Shown here: piece after piece, positions 7,362 through 17,765 of the stretch
Position numbering within the stretch: the stretch's first letter is position 1
Layout of the letters: every line of letters starts with the position of its first letter
Assembly: GCA_030834095.1 (NCBI GenBank)
Contig: JAURGA010000015.1
Coordinates: 1 to 34,502 of the forward strand
Reading direction: 5' to 3'
From: Candidatus Nanopelagicales bacterium
Lineage (GTDB): Bacteria; Actinomycetota; Actinomycetes; Nanopelagicales; Nanopelagicaceae
DNA: 34,502 nt
The notes under the pieces: generated by a model
Databases searched by the model: none
Seen by the model: the letters and a program-made list of their open reading frames with translations, nothing else
What the model was told of the DNA's origin: nothing
Translations under genes and position numbers: made by a program

Positions 7362-8561
7362 ATGGAATCCAACATCCGGAAAGAAGAGAGTTCGCTAAAA
7401 GTAGGCGACCGAATTACCGTAGAAATTGGACCAGTAGCACATGGCGGCCATTTCATTGCTAGACATAAAGGGCAAGTTGTTTTCGTAAGGTATGGAATTA
7501 CGGGTGAAGAAGCCGTTGTAGAAATTACTTCAACCTCCTCAAAGTTGGCACGCGGTGATGCAATCGAAATCTTAAAGCCATCAAAGGATCGCGTGGTTCC
7601 ACCATGTAAGTATGCGGTGCCAGGTGGTTGTGGTGGTTGCGATTTCCAGCACATAGAAATTTCGGCTCAACTTGAGTTAAAGCGTTCGGTAATTCGTGAA
7701 CAGTTCTCTAGATTGGGAAGAATTGAAATTGATTTAGATGTTCTACCGGCCGAACCAACCAATGGACTGCATTGGCGAACCCGAATGGATTTTGCAATTT
7801 CAAAGAGTGGAAAACCTGGTCTGTATTCTGCTCGCAGCAAAGAGGTAACTGAAATTGATAATTGCTTGATTGCCGTTGAAGCAATTAATGATCCAGCGAT
7901 GTTTGCTAGAAGCTGGAAGGGCGATGATCGTCTTGAAGTTGCGGTATCAAGCTCTGGCGAAAAGAATGTTTCTCGTGGTGGCCGCAGTATCTCTGGTCCA
8001 ACGCAGTTGCACGAAGTAGTTGGCGAGAACACCTATGAAATTTCTCCAACCTCTTTCTGGCAGAGCCATAGCGCGGCACCTAAAACACTTACGAAATTAG
8101 TTATAGATTTAATGGCGCTTCGTCCAGGCGACCAGGCCTGTGACTTATACGGAGGTGTTGGGCTATTTACTGCGCCGATGGCAGAAGATGTTGGTGATAT
8201 CGGAAAAGTTCATTTGATTGAATCTAGCCATCGTGCAACCCAGGATGCGCTTAAGATTTTTGAGAGAGTAAAGAACGTTGTTGTTCATGCCGGTCGGGTT
8301 GAACAGAAATTGCCATTGATAAATCGGGTGGATGTAATTCTTTTAGATCCACCTCGGACCGGTGCTGGCGAGATGGTTGTTAAGCAGATGATTGCGAAGA
8401 AGCCTCGAACAATTGTTTACGTTTCTTGCGACCCAGCCTCGCTGGCCCGCGATGCCAGAGCGCTCGAGGAGGGCGGATATCACCTAAATCACATCGTTGG
8501 CTTCGATCTATTCCCAATGACCCAACACGTCGAATGTGTAGCTCGCTTTTCTCTCGGTTAA
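7362..8561 (+). CDS. TRAM-domain 23S rRNA/tRNA (uracil-5-)-methyltransferase, TrmA/RlmD family
   Basis: An S-adenosylmethionine-dependent RNA m5U methyltransferase. It has an N-terminal TRAM domain (about residues 12-72), then the [4Fe-4S] cysteines Cys82, Cys90 and Cys93 (PPCKYAVPGGCGGCDF) with a probable fourth in EIDNCLIAVE. The SAM site is DLYGGVGLFTAPM, and the catalytic region is LLDPPRTGAG and YVSCDPASLARD with its nucleophilic Cys. The family end FPMTQHVECV is intact. At 399 aa it matches actinobacterial homologues. Whether the target is rRNA or tRNA cannot be told. Its TAA stop forms the first half of the acnA -10 box. Confidence 0.92.
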   Translation: MESNIRKEESSLKVGDRITVEIGPVAHGGHFIARHKGQVVFVRYGITGEEAVVEITSTSSKLARGDAIEILKPSKDRVVPPCKYAVPGGCGGCDFQHIEISAQLELKRSVIREQFSRLGRIEIDLDVLPAEPTNGLHWRTRMDFAISKSGKPGLYSARSKEVTEIDNCLIAVEAINDPAMFARSWKGDDRLEVAVSSSGEKNVSRGGRSISGPTQLHEVVGENTYEISPTSFWQSHSAAPKTLTKLVIDLMALRPGDQACDLYGGVGLFTAPMAEDVGDIGKVHLIESSHRATQDALKIFERVKNVVVHAGRVEQKLPLINRVDVILLDPPRTGAGEMVVKQMIAKKPRTIVYVSCDPASLARDARALEEGGYHLNHIVGFDLFPMTQHVECVARFSLG

Positions 8562-8570
8562 GATGCGCTC
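8559..8570 (+). promoter_or_regulatory. Leaderless -10 promoter of acnA
   Basis: TAAGAT (8559-8564) is followed by six bases and then ATG 8571. The first three bases are also the stop codon of the upstream methyltransferase gene. Confidence 0.7.
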
Positions 8571-11225
8571 ATGAGTAAAAATTCTTTTAACGCAAAGGTT
8601 GAAATCGAAGTAGCGGGTAGCAAATATGAGATATTTGATATCACAAAATTGCCAGCCGCAGACAGCCTTCCCTTTAGCTTAAAAGTTTTATTAGAGAATT
8701 TACTGCGCACCGAAGATGGCGCAAATATTACAGCCGCTCAGATTGAAGCGCTTGCAAGTTGGAATCCAGATTCTGAACCAGACACTGAAATTCAATTTAC
8801 GCCAGCGCGCGTAATTATGCAGGATTTCACTGGCGTTCCATGCGTTGTGGATCTAGCAACAATGCGCGAAGCAATCGTTGAACTTGGCGGAGATCCAGCA
8901 AAGGTAAATCCACTTGCACCAGCAGAACTAGTCATCGACCACTCAGTAATCGCAGATAAGTTCGGTACAAATACCGCCTTCGAAGAGAACACAGATATTG
9001 AATACCAACGAAATCAGGAGCGCTACCGCTTCCTGCGTTGGGGACAGAGCGCATTTGATGAGTTCAAAGTTGTGCCACCAGGAACCGGAATTGTTCACCA
9101 AGTAAATATTGAATACCTAGCTCGCGTTGTAATGACAAGAAAGGTAGATGGAGTTCTACGCGCTTATCCAGACACAGTCGTGGGAACGGATTCACATACA
9201 ACAATGGTTAACGGCCTTGGAGTTTTGGGTTGGGGAGTAGGCGGCATCGAAGCCGAGGCAGCACTTCTTGGACAACCAGTTTCAATGTTAATTCCTCGCG
9301 TTGTTGGATTTAAATTAAATGGCCAACTTCCAATCGGAACAACTGCAACAGATTTGGTTTTAACAATTACCCAGATGCTTCGCAAGCACGGCGTAGTAGG
9401 CAAGTTCGTAGAATTTTATGGCCCAGGTGTTACAGCGCTTCCAATGGCGAACCGAACAACAATCGGAAACATGTCTCCGGAATATGGTTCTACTTGTGCG
9501 ATCTTCCCAATTGATGAAGAAACTATTAAATACATGAAGCTCACCGGTCGAACTGCAGATCAGTTGGCTCTGGTTGAAGAGTATGCAAAGCGCGTTGGTT
9601 TGTGGCATAACCCAGATAAGTCACCAAGATTCTCTGAAACTCTTGAACTTGATCTTGCATCAATAGTTCCTTCGATTGCAGGACCAAAGCGTCCACAAGA
9701 TCGAATCGAACTTTCGGATTCTAAAGATTCATTTGAAAAAATCCTTCCATCTTACTTCACAGAGAAGACTGCAAAAGCAGCGGTAAATATTTCTCTTAAC
9801 GGCAAAGAAACCTCCGTTTCAAATGGTGCAGTAGTTATTGCCTCAATTACATCTTGCACAAATACTTCAAACCCAAGCGTCATGATTGGTGCAGCTCTGC
9901 TTGCGAAGAAGGCCGTTGAAAAAGGTCTGCGCAGTAAGCCTTGGGTCAAGACAACTCTTGCACCAGGATCGAAAGTTGTAACTGATTATTACGATCGCGC
10001 AGGCCTTACTCCTTATATGGATGAGCTCGGCTTCAACTTAGTTGGTTATGGCTGTGTCACTTGTATTGGTAACTCTGGTCCACTTCCAGTTGAGATAAGT
10101 AAGGCAATCAATGAGAACGATTTAGCAGTCACTGCTGTTCTATCAGGTAACCGAAACTTCGAAGGTCGCATCAGCCCAGATATCAAGATGAATTACCTGG
10201 CTTCACCACCACTAGTCGTGGCATACGCACTAGCCGGCACCATGGATCACGATTTTGAGAAGGATTCAATCGGCAATGATAAAAAAGGCAAAGCGGTATT
10301 CCTAAAGGATATTTGGCCTACAACCGAAGAGATTCAGAACGTTATAAATTCCTCAATTTCATCAGAGATGTTCACCAAGGATTATGCAACTGTCTTTGAG
10401 GGCGATCACCGCTGGAAGTCACTTGCTACACCAACCGGAAAAACCTTTGAATGGGATTTGAAATCAACTTACGTGCGCAAGCCACCTTACTTCGAAGGCA
10501 TGCCACGCAATCCAGAGTCAGTAAAGGATATTTCTAAGGCTCGAGTTCTTGCAGTTCTTGGAGATTCAGTTACAACTGATCACATTTCACCAGCCGGAAA
10601 TATCAAAGCAGATTCACCTGCTGGAAAATATCTGGACGAGCACGGAATCGATCGCGCAGATTTCAACTCATATGGATCTCGTCGCGGAAATCACGAAGTA
10701 ATGATTCGCGGAACTTTCGCAAACATTCGCCTTAAGAATTTACTTTTGGATGGCGTAGAAGGCGGCTTCACCAAGAATTTCCTTGATGGCGGCGCTCAAG
10801 CAACTATCTACGACGCATCAATGGCATACCAAAGCGCAAAAATTCCATTAGTAATTCTTGCAGGTAAAGAATATGGATCCGGTTCATCACGTGACTGGGC
10901 AGCAAAGGGAACCGCGCTACTTGGAGTTAAAGTGGTAATCGCAGAATCTTTTGAACGCATTCACCGCTCGAACTTAATTGGGATGGGAGTTTTACCTCTT
11001 CAATTCCCAGCAGGCCAAAGCGCTGAATCACTTGGCTTAACTGGTGACGAAGAATTTGCAGTGGTCGGAATTGAAGCGCTAAATACTGGAGGAATCCCAA
11101 AGACACTTAAGGTCGTTGCAGGCGATAGGAGCTTTGATGCGGTGGTCCGAATCGATACTCCAGGTGAGGCCGATTACTACCGTCATGGCGGCATCATGCA
11201 ATACGTGCTGCGTTCACTGCTCTAA
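8571..11225 (+). CDS. acnA: Aconitate hydratase A
   Basis: Converts citrate to isocitrate in the TCA cycle through a [4Fe-4S] cluster. The three cluster cysteines are Cys429 ([11 protein letters not shown]) and Cys495/Cys498 ([12 protein letters not shown]). The swivel domain carries [12 protein letters not shown] with the substrate-binding arginine. Other family blocks are [25 protein letters not shown] and [15 protein letters not shown]. At 884 aa it is in the normal range for the AcnA/IRP1 class. It is a single gene with its own promoter, followed by dxs. No acnR-type regulator is adjacent. Confidence 0.98.
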   Translation: MSKNSFNAKVEIEVAGSKYEIFDITKLPAADSLPFSLKVLLENLLRTEDGANITAAQIEALASWNPDSEPDTEIQFTPARVIMQDFTGVPCVVDLATMREAIVELGGDPAKVNPLAPAELVIDHSVIADKFGTNTAFEENTDIEYQRNQERYRFLRWGQSAFDEFKVVPPGTGIVHQVNIEYLARVVMTRKVDGVLRAYPDTVVGTDSHTTMVNGLGVLGWGVGGIEAEAALLGQPVSMLIPRVVGFKLNGQLPIGTTATDLVLTITQMLRKHGVVGKFVEFYGPGVTALPMANRTTIGNMSPEYGSTCAIFPIDEETIKYMKLTGRTADQLALVEEYAKRVGLWHNPDKSPRFSETLELDLASIVPSIAGPKRPQDRIELSDSKDSFEKILPSYFTEKTAKAAVNISLNGKETSVSNGAVVIASITSCTNTSNPSVMIGAALLAKKAVEKGLRSKPWVKTTLAPGSKVVTDYYDRAGLTPYMDELGFNLVGYGCVTCIGNSGPLPVEISKAINENDLAVTAVLSGNRNFEGRISPDIKMNYLASPPLVVAYALAGTMDHDFEKDSIGNDKKGKAVFLKDIWPTTEEIQNVINSSISSEMFTKDYATVFEGDHRWKSLATPTGKTFEWDLKSTYVRKPPYFEGMPRNPESVKDISKARVLAVLGDSVTTDHISPAGNIKADSPAGKYLDEHGIDRADFNSYGSRRGNHEVMIRGTFANIRLKNLLLDGVEGGFTKNFLDGGAQATIYDASMAYQSAKIPLVILAGKEYGSGSSRDWAAKGTALLGVKVVIAESFERIHRSNLIGMGVLPLQFPAGQSAESLGLTGDEEFAVVGIEALNTGGIPKTLKVVAGDRSFDAVVRIDTPGEADYYRHGGIMQYVLRSLL

Positions 11226-11241
11226 AAATATCGGCTTGCTC

Positions 11242-11253
11242 TAGACTACGGTG
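11242..11253 (+). promoter_or_regulatory. Leaderless -10 promoter of dxs
   Basis: TAGACT (11242-11247) is followed by six bases and then ATG 11254. It favours this ATG over the GTG at 11251, which would sit only three bases from the box. Confidence 0.7.
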
Positions 11254-13194
11254 ATGTCTAAGTATTTGGAAAAAATAAGCGCGCCATCTGATTTGGCGAA
11301 GCTTTCATTTCCTGAGCTATCCGAACTTTCAGCAGAAGTTCGAGATTTCTTAATTGAGAAAGTTTCGAAGAGTGGCGGCCACCTTGGTCCAAACCTCGGT
11401 GTTGTCGAGTTAACGATTGCAATACATCGAATATTTGAATCCCCAAAAGACACAATTATTTTTGATACCGGCCATCAGAGCTATGTTCATAAATTATTGA
11501 CCGGTCGCATTGCAGGATTTGATAAGTTGCGCCAACGCGGTGGCGTTTCAGGTTATCCAAACCGCACCGAGAGCGAACATGATGTTGTAGAAAACTCACA
11601 TGCATCGACCGCACTTTCGTGGTCAGATGGAGTTGCCCGCGGTAATTTAATCAAAGGTGATCTCGACAAGACTGTAGTCTGTGTCGTTGGCGATGGCGCA
11701 CTTACTGGTGGAATGTCATGGGAAGCACTAAACAACATCGCATCAAGCGAAGATTTAAAGCTAGTAATTGTTGTAAATGACAACGAACGCTCCTATTCAC
11801 CAACTATTGGTGGGCTTGCTACTTATCTCTCAACTCTTCGCACAACTAGTGGTTATGAGAAATTCTTGGATTGGGGCAAGGGTGTTCTTGAAAAAACTCC
11901 GGTTGTCGGTGGCCCAATTTATGAGACTCTGCACGGAGTTAAAAAAGGAATTAAAGACATCGTTGCTCCGCAGGGAATGTTTGAAGATTTAGGCCTCAAA
12001 TATGTTGGACCGATCGATGGTCACAATATTGAAGCGATGGAAAACGCGCTAGAGCAGGCAAAGAATTTTGGAGCCCCGGTTCTGGTCCATGTGATTACTG
12101 AAAAGGGACGCGGCCATGCGCCAGCAATAAATGATTCTGCCGAGAAATTTCATGCCGTCGGAATCGTAAGTCCAGAGACTGGAATGCCAGTTGCAAAAAA
12201 TGCACCAAACTGGACAAGTGTTTTCTCTGATGAAATATGCGAGATTGGTGCAAAGCGCAGAGATGTAGTTGCTATCACCGCAGCAATGCTTGGGCCTACC
12301 GGTCTTGATAAATTTGCTGCGAAATACCCAGATCGAGCATTCGATGTTGGTATCGCCGAACAACATGCCGCAACAAGTGCAGCCGGATTAGCTTTTACTG
12401 GACTACATCCAGTTGTTGCGATTTATTCAACTTTCCTAAACCGGGCATTTGATCAACTTCTACTAGATGTTGCACTGCATAAAGCTGGCGTAACTTTTGT
12501 TCTAGATCGTGCTGGCATAACCGGTGATGACGGACCTTCACATCACGGTATTTGGGATCTAGCTTTAACTGGAATTGTTCCAACACTTCATGTTGCTGCG
12601 CCTAGAGATGGCGCGATTCTTCGCGAGACTTTAAATGAAGCTCTGAGCATTTCTGATGCACCTTCATTGATTCGTTTCCCTAAAGGACCGGTAGGAGCTG
12701 ACATTCCGGCATTCGAGCGCCGTGATGGCATCGATGTTCTATACCGTGGGGAGAGCGCAGATGTTCTTCTGGTTAGCGTTGGCGCAATGGCAAAGATTTG
12801 TGTCGAAGCGGCATCTCAGGCATATCGCGAAGGCGTTGGCGTAACCGTGATTGATCCACGTTGGGTAAAGCCACTTCCGCAGAGTTTGTTGACTATGGCG
12901 CAACGTTATAAATCAGTTGTCGTTGTTGAAGACGGTATTCGCCATGGCGGAATCGCAAGCACGATTTCTGAAATGTTTAGAGATGCCGAAATCAATGTTC
13001 CAATTCATTCAATCGGCGTGCCACTTGAATTTATCGAGCATTCAAAGCGCGGTGAAATCATGTCTGATCTTGGAATAACTGCACAGAACATCACACATCA
13101 ATTAGTTTCCTGGAGCAGTTCGCTCAAGGATCAACTAAATGGGGATGTCATGCCAGCGAGGCAACTCCCGCTGGATGAAAAACCTGGCCGGTAA
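11254..13194 (+). CDS. dxs: 1-deoxy-D-xylulose-5-phosphate synthase
   Basis: A thiamine-diphosphate enzyme that condenses pyruvate and glyceraldehyde 3-phosphate, the first step of the MEP isoprenoid pathway. Motifs in order: [18 protein letters not shown], the ThDP/Mg motif [16 protein letters not shown], the pyrimidine-domain [15 protein letters not shown] with the catalytic Glu, and PSHHGIWDL. At 646 aa it has the usual length. A GTG sits one codon upstream at 11251, but promoter spacing favours ATG 11254. The 3' end overlaps convergent fadB by 47 bases, the longest overlap in the window. Confidence 0.97.
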   Translation: MSKYLEKISAPSDLAKLSFPELSELSAEVRDFLIEKVSKSGGHLGPNLGVVELTIAIHRIFESPKDTIIFDTGHQSYVHKLLTGRIAGFDKLRQRGGVSGYPNRTESEHDVVENSHASTALSWSDGVARGNLIKGDLDKTVVCVVGDGALTGGMSWEALNNIASSEDLKLVIVVNDNERSYSPTIGGLATYLSTLRTTSGYEKFLDWGKGVLEKTPVVGGPIYETLHGVKKGIKDIVAPQGMFEDLGLKYVGPIDGHNIEAMENALEQAKNFGAPVLVHVITEKGRGHAPAINDSAEKFHAVGIVSPETGMPVAKNAPNWTSVFSDEICEIGAKRRDVVAITAAMLGPTGLDKFAAKYPDRAFDVGIAEQHAATSAAGLAFTGLHPVVAIYSTFLNRAFDQLLLDVALHKAGVTFVLDRAGITGDDGPSHHGIWDLALTGIVPTLHVAAPRDGAILRETLNEALSISDAPSLIRFPKGPVGADIPAFERRDGIDVLYRGESADVLLVSVGAMAKICVEAASQAYREGVGVTVIDPRWVKPLPQSLLTMAQRYKSVVVVEDGIRHGGIASTISEMFRDAEINVPIHSIGVPLEFIEHSKRGEIMSDLGITAQNITHQLVSWSSSLKDQLNGDVMPARQLPLDEKPGR

Positions 13195-15256
13195 CTTCGC
13201 TACTTATACCTTCGCGGTCTAAGTAAGGCAAGATTCCTCCAAGGTGTAGCGGCCAACCGCAGCCAAGCAACATACAGATATCAATTTCAGCAGCAGTAGA
13301 AACTACGCCTTCGTCCAACATCATCTTTGCTTCGCTTGCTAAAGCTTTAAGCGCACGAACTCGAACCTCTTCAGTTGTTGAAGCCTTTGATCCGCCCTTA
13401 ATCAGCGCAAGTGCAGCCGGGTTTGGAATCAATGCGCCCTTATCATCCTTGATGTAGAAAGTTTTGATTCCTTGAGCTACGAAGGCCTGCATTGTTGGTG
13501 AGATTCGGTAGCGATCACCAAGGTTCTTGTGAAGAGTTTCAGCAACATGAAGTGCAACACCAGGTCCGACTAGACCTAATAATTCGAGTGAAGTCATAGG
13601 AAGTCCTAGTGGTTTCATTGCGGCATCGGCAACATCTGGCGCAGTTCCTTCATCAATCGCATCGGTAATTTCACCCATAAATCTTGTCAGCAGGCGATTA
13701 ACCACGAAGGCAGGTGAGTCCTTAACGATCACCATAGTTTTCTTCAACTCTTTACCGATGTTTACTGCAGTAGCAGTTGTCGCATCATCAGTAGCAGGTG
13801 TTCGCGCAATTTCAAGCAATGGCATTACCGCTACTGGATTGAAGAAGTGGAATCCGATTACGCGTTCTGGATTAGCTAGCCCTTCGGACATCTTTGTAAC
13901 TGAGAGCGAAGAGGTGTTGGTCGCCAAGATACATTCGACCGAAACAATCTTCTCGAGCTCTTTAAATAAGTTCTGCTTAAGTTCTAGCTCTTCGAAAATT
14001 GCCTCGATTACAAATGAAGCATCTGCAAAGATTGCTTTATCGGTAGAACCAGATACAAGTGAGCCTAAACGTGCAGCAGCCTCGGTGCTTATGCGCTTCT
14101 TCTCTACAAGTTTTGCTAGTTCGCCGCGGATATAGGCGAGACCTTTATCTACGCGCTCTTGATCTAAGTCAGTTATAACAACTGGAACTTTAAGGTTACG
14201 AAGCATAATTAAAGCGAGTTGGGAGGCCATGAGACCGGCTCCAACAACACCAACCTTGGTTACCTTTCGGGCAAGAGCAGGCTTTGGTGCTCCTTCAACT
14301 TTTTTGCGCTTCTTCTGAATTAAATTAAATGCGTAAAGTGATGCGCGAAGCGGATTGCTCATAGCCAAATCTGCAAGTTCGGCATCCTCGGCATCGAAGC
14401 CAGCACTCAGGGAATTAGTACGAGCTGCAGCAATTAAATTAAGCGCCTTTGTTGCTTGAGGAATTTCTGCCCCACCATATTTTTTGGTCACTGCAGCATT
14501 GCCAACCGCAATTGCTTGGTTCCAGGCCGCTTCATCTTTCGTGTGGTCTGCTCGCTCTATCTTCTTTGAGCCATTTAAAACCGCAGCCGCAAATTTAATT
14601 GAGTTTTCGAGAAAATCAGCAGGTTCAAATACGACATCAGCAACGCCAAGCGCAAGAGCATCCTTAGCCTTCAACATAGTGTTGTTGTTTAATGCATTTA
14701 AAATAATGACTTGCACTGCATTTGCCGGTCCGATCAGTTTAGGCAGAATCGTTGCTCCGCCCCAGCCCGGAACCAATCCCAGGAATACTTCTGGCAGACC
14801 CGTGAAAGCGGTTGAGGCAACACTTCGATAATTGCAATGAAGCGCCACTTCTAGGCCGCCACCAAGTGCCAAACCATTTACAAATGCAAAGGTCGGCTTC
14901 TTGCTCTCACCAAATCTACGAAATACATCGTGGCCCAATTTTCCGATTGCTTGCGCCTGTTTGATATCACTTAAGAAAGAGATCCCGGATAAATCAGCGC
15001 CAGCTGCAAAGATAAATGGCTTACCAGTAATTGCAATTGCAACAGATGAACTTGATTCAGCAACTGTAATTGCATCATTTAGTGCTGCCAGTGAATTGGG
15101 GCCAAAGGTATTTGGTCGGTTGTGGTCGAAACCGTTATCCAGAGTAATAAGCGAGAGAGTTCCGGTATGACCGAATGGTGCAAGATCGATTTCACGTACG
15201 CGAGCGGCTGTTACTACTTCTTCGGGTGCGCCCTCTGGCAACTTTAGATCGCTCAT
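13148..15256 (-). CDS. fadB: Bifunctional enoyl-CoA hydratase / 3-hydroxyacyl-CoA dehydrogenase (FadB type)
   Basis: Catalyses the two middle steps of fatty-acid beta-oxidation. The N-terminal crotonase domain (about 1-200) shows the AGADLSG oxyanion region, [10 protein letters not shown] and [15 protein letters not shown], with the two catalytic Glu residues. The central Rossmann domain begins [15 protein letters not shown]; the third Gly of GxGxxG is Ala. It contains [16 protein letters not shown], followed by the C-terminal helical dehydrogenase domain. It has 702 aa from ATG 15256. An upstream in-frame start would intrude far into fadA and is rejected. Its ATG shares one base with the fadA TAA (TAATG), forming a coupled fadA-fadB operon. 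Confidence 0.95.
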   Translation of the reverse strand: MSDLKLPEGAPEEVVTAARVREIDLAPFGHTGTLSLITLDNGFDHNRPNTFGPNSLAALNDAITVAESSSSVAIAITGKPFIFAAGADLSGISFLSDIKQAQAIGKLGHDVFRRFGESKKPTFAFVNGLALGGGLEVALHCNYRSVASTAFTGLPEVFLGLVPGWGGATILPKLIGPANAVQVIILNALNNNTMLKAKDALALGVADVVFEPADFLENSIKFAAAVLNGSKKIERADHTKDEAAWNQAIAVGNAAVTKKYGGAEIPQATKALNLIAAARTNSLSAGFDAEDAELADLAMSNPLRASLYAFNLIQKKRKKVEGAPKPALARKVTKVGVVGAGLMASQLALIMLRNLKVPVVITDLDQERVDKGLAYIRGELAKLVEKKRISTEAAARLGSLVSGSTDKAIFADASFVIEAIFEELELKQNLFKELEKIVSVECILATNTSSLSVTKMSEGLANPERVIGFHFFNPVAVMPLLEIARTPATDDATTATAVNIGKELKKTMVIVKDSPAFVVNRLLTRFMGEITDAIDEGTAPDVADAAMKPLGLPMTSLELLGLVGPGVALHVAETLHKNLGDRYRISPTMQAFVAQGIKTFYIKDDKGALIPNPAALALIKGGSKASTTEEVRVRALKALASEAKMMLDEGVVSTAAEIDICMLLGCGWPLHLGGILPYLDREGISSEVTGQVFHPAGVASLA

Positions 15257-16455
15257 TATTTTGCCACCTTTCCTGAACCATTGAAGTGTGGGTTCTCCCA
15301 AATAACGCTGCCACCCATCCCAAGTCCAATACACATTGTTGTAAGACCATATTTAACCTCTGGGTGCTCTTCAAAACCTCGAGCCAAGTTGATCATCAAA
15401 CGAACACCGGATGAGGCAAGTGGATGCCCAACTGCGATAGCACCACCATATTGATTGACCCGAGCGTCGTCATCTGCAATCCCGAAGTGATCTAGGAATG
15501 AGAGAACCTGAATTGCAAAGGCTTCATTTATTTCAAATAGACCAATATCCGAAATAGATAGGCCAGCTTTGGATAGCGCCTTGATTGTGCTTGGCACTGG
15601 TCCATATCCCATGATCTCTGGTGCAACACCAGCAAAGGCAAAAGAAACCAACTTCGCTTTAATTCCAAGTCCAAGTTCATTTGCTTTAGATTCACTCGCA
15701 AGAATTGCAGCAGTGGCGCCATCATTTAAACCAGCCGCATTTCCCGCAGTTACATTTCCCATTGCTCGAAATGGTGTCTTGAGCGCAGCAAGTCCTTCAA
15801 TGGTTGTTCCTGGTCGTGGAGGTTCATCAACGGTTGCAACGCCCCAACCAAGTTCGACTGAACGAACTGCAACTGGAATTAAATCTCTTTGGATTTTTCC
15901 GGCTGTGTAAGCCGCAGCAGTTTTATTCTGAGATGAAACTGCATAAGCATCGGCGCGAGCTTTTGTTAGATGTGGAAACTTGTCATGCAATCTTTCGGCG
16001 GTCATGCCCATTTGTAGAGCATCGGTATCAACCAATTTTTCAGATAAGTAACGCGGATTTGGATCTATACCTTCGCCCATCGGATGGTTTCCCATATGTT
16101 CCACGCCACCTGCAATTGCAATGTCATATTGACCCATCGCGATAGCACCAGAAACAGTTGTTACTGCAGTAAGTGCGCCCGCGCACCAACGATCGATTGA
16201 ATATCCTGGAACGCTATCTGGAATTCCGGCGAGCAAAGAAGCGCTTCTGCCAATGTTCATGCCTTGATCACCGCTCTGAGTCGCAGCGGCAATTGCAACA
16301 TCATCAATTGCACTTGGAGAAACTTTTGGATTTCGCTCTAATAAACCGCGAAGGGTTCGAACCATGATGTCATCTGCTCTAGTTTCGGCATAAAGACTTC
16401 CGGCCTTTCCAAAGGGGGATCGAACTGCATCAACTAGGACAACGCGCTCACTCAT
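15256..16455 (-). CDS. fadA: Acetyl-CoA C-acyltransferase (thiolase, FadA type)
   Basis: Cleaves 3-ketoacyl-CoA with CoA in the last step of beta-oxidation. The thiolase triad residues are Cys91 (DRWCAGALTAV), His344 (AVGHPLASSG) and Cys375 (MCIGLGMGG), and GGVEHMG and NEAFAIQ are also present. At 399 aa it is full length. ATG 16455 is preceded by a clear ribosome-binding site (AGGAG, six bases upstream on the minus strand), so unlike most leading genes here it is not leaderless. It is co-transcribed with fadB. The 16456-16616 spacer shows no other feature I can support. Confidence 0.95.
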   Translation of the reverse strand: MSERVVLVDAVRSPFGKAGSLYAETRADDIMVRTLRGLLERNPKVSPSAIDDVAIAAATQSGDQGMNIGRSASLLAGIPDSVPGYSIDRWCAGALTAVTTVSGAIAMGQYDIAIAGGVEHMGNHPMGEGIDPNPRYLSEKLVDTDALQMGMTAERLHDKFPHLTKARADAYAVSSQNKTAAAYTAGKIQRDLIPVAVRSVELGWGVATVDEPPRPGTTIEGLAALKTPFRAMGNVTAGNAAGLNDGATAAILASESKANELGLGIKAKLVSFAFAGVAPEIMGYGPVPSTIKALSKAGLSISDIGLFEINEAFAIQVLSFLDHFGIADDDARVNQYGGAIAVGHPLASSGVRLMINLARGFEEHPEVKYGLTTMCIGLGMGGSVIWENPHFNGSGKVAK

Positions 16456-16461
16456 CTAGGA

Positions 16462-16466
16462 CTCCT
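16462..16466 (-). promoter_or_regulatory. Shine-Dalgarno site of fadA
   Basis: On the minus strand AGGAG lies six bases ahead of ATG 16455, so the fadA-fadB message should carry a 5' leader. Confidence 0.7.
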
Positions 16467-16616
16467 GCTTCTGACAACTTAAGAATGGTTGGTATTCCCG
16501 TAAGGTTACTCGCCAGTAGGTTAAATTGGAAGCAGCGAAAGCGCCTCCTGGCCCATCCCTGATTCTGCGCCAATTCCCAGGGTGCACTTCCTGGTCAGAT
16601 ACTTAAGGAGCTTAAA

Positions 16617-16628
16617 TACACTTCCCAC
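16617..16628 (+). promoter_or_regulatory. Leaderless -10 promoter of the dehydrogenase-like gene
   Basis: TACACT (16617-16622) is followed by six bases and then ATG 16629, with no ribosome-binding site in between. Confidence 0.65.
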
Positions 16629-17765
16629 ATGAAACGCCACGTGATCGTATGGGTGGGAATAATTATTGCCTCATTAATCCTTGGTGCGATTACTAGCGCG
16701 AGGATTGACGCGGTCGAGGATGACTTACAGTTAAAAATCACTAGCGTTGAGACGCCTAGAGCGCATGTCACATCATCTGGCGGAGAACGTGGGGCAGCAA
16801 TTGCCCGGCTTGATAATGACAAATATTTATTAGGTGGTGGTAAGCAAGGATTTGCGCTTTATCTTTATGATGCAAAAGCTAAGAGCGAAAAATTCCTAGG
16901 TCGAGTAGCGAATGTGAATCAGCGACAAGATGATTCGCGTTTTGCAATAACAGATATCGGTGTTCTCTCGCAGAGCGGGAATCTTATCGATGTAGTTGTT
17001 TCATTTCCGCGATATAACAGAAAGAGCGAATGCGTCTCACTGGTCTTGGGCTCTTATCAAATTTATCTTGATAAAAGAGCAGCGGTAAAGCGAGATGGCA
17101 TCTGGTTCACCGGCAAACCTTGTGTGCCAGTCAGAGCGGTGCAACATGCAGCAGGGCGAATCGAAGTTATTGATAAGTCGAGCGTGTATTTAACTTTGGG
17201 CGATTTAGGTTTTACCAAGATTAATAGCGTGAAGGCGCGAGGCAATTTAGGTTCGGTATTTAAGGTCAGTAGCTCCAAGGTTGAGAAAATTTCTTCAGGA
17301 CATCGCAATCAACAAGGTATTGCTCTAATCGGAAGTAATTTATATGCATCTGAACATGGGCCTCGAGGCGGGGATGAACTCAATCTAATTTCAAAAGGAA
17401 AGGATTATGGTTGGCCAGCAGTAACATATGGCGAGCCTTATTCAGCGGGCGATTATGTAAAGCCAACAGCAACAGGAAGCCACGACGGATACGTTAAGCC
17501 TCTGAAGTATTGGGTTCCATCAGTTGCACCAACCGAGTTGGCGCTGCTTCCAGAGGGAAATGATTGGGGCAAATGGTCTTCACAATTAGTTATGGGAACT
17601 TTGATCGAAACGTCACTCATTTTCATTGAACTCAAAAATCGAAGAACTGTTGGCCAAGTCCTAAAAGTTGATGTGGGAGAACGGATTCGTGATCTAGATA
17701 TTAGTAGCGCTGGTCAGATTGTGGCTACTACAGATAGCGGAAAAATACTCTTTATCGAACGCTAG
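16629..17765 (+). CDS. PQQ-dependent sugar dehydrogenase-like beta-propeller, membrane anchored
   Basis: A 378-residue protein with an N-terminal hydrophobic anchor (about residues 4-24) and then a soluble domain expected outside the membrane. The C-terminal half resembles soluble glucose dehydrogenase/YliI propellers: GHRNQQGIAL, YASEHGPRGGDELNLI, GKDYGWPAVTYGEPY and PTELALLP. The N-terminal half lacks the usual family landmark (LLGLALHPDF-like) and is much diverged. Two cysteines (in KSECVS and GKPCVP) could form a disulfide. The fold assignment is good, but cofactor binding and activity are uncertain. The stop overlaps the stop of the convergent phosphatase gene in a shared CTAG. Confidence 0.75.
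   Translation: MKRHVIVWVGIIIASLILGAITSARIDAVEDDLQLKITSVETPRAHVTSSGGERGAAIARLDNDKYLLGGGKQGFALYLYDAKAKSEKFLGRVANVNQRQDDSRFAITDIGVLSQSGNLIDVVVSFPRYNRKSECVSLVLGSYQIYLDKRAAVKRDGIWFTGKPCVPVRAVQHAAGRIEVIDKSSVYLTLGDLGFTKINSVKARGNLGSVFKVSSSKVEKISSGHRNQQGIALIGSNLYASEHGPRGGDELNLISKGKDYGWPAVTYGEPYSAGDYVKPTATGSHDGYVKPLKYWVPSVAPTELALLPEGNDWGKWSSQLVMGTLIETSLIFIELKNRRTVGQVLKVDVGERIRDLDISSAGQIVATTDSGKILFIER

Noticed and set aside
13758-14135. 125-codon plus-strand open frame inside fadB, and similar ones at 14484-14831 and 14901-15170
   Set aside because: They are antisense shadows of a well-supported fadB coding frame, with low-complexity Ser/Ala composition and no family motif.
15257-15334. 26-codon N-terminal extension of fadB
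   Set aside because: It would be translated from within the fadA coding sequence. ATG 15256 overlaps the fadA stop and matches family N-termini.
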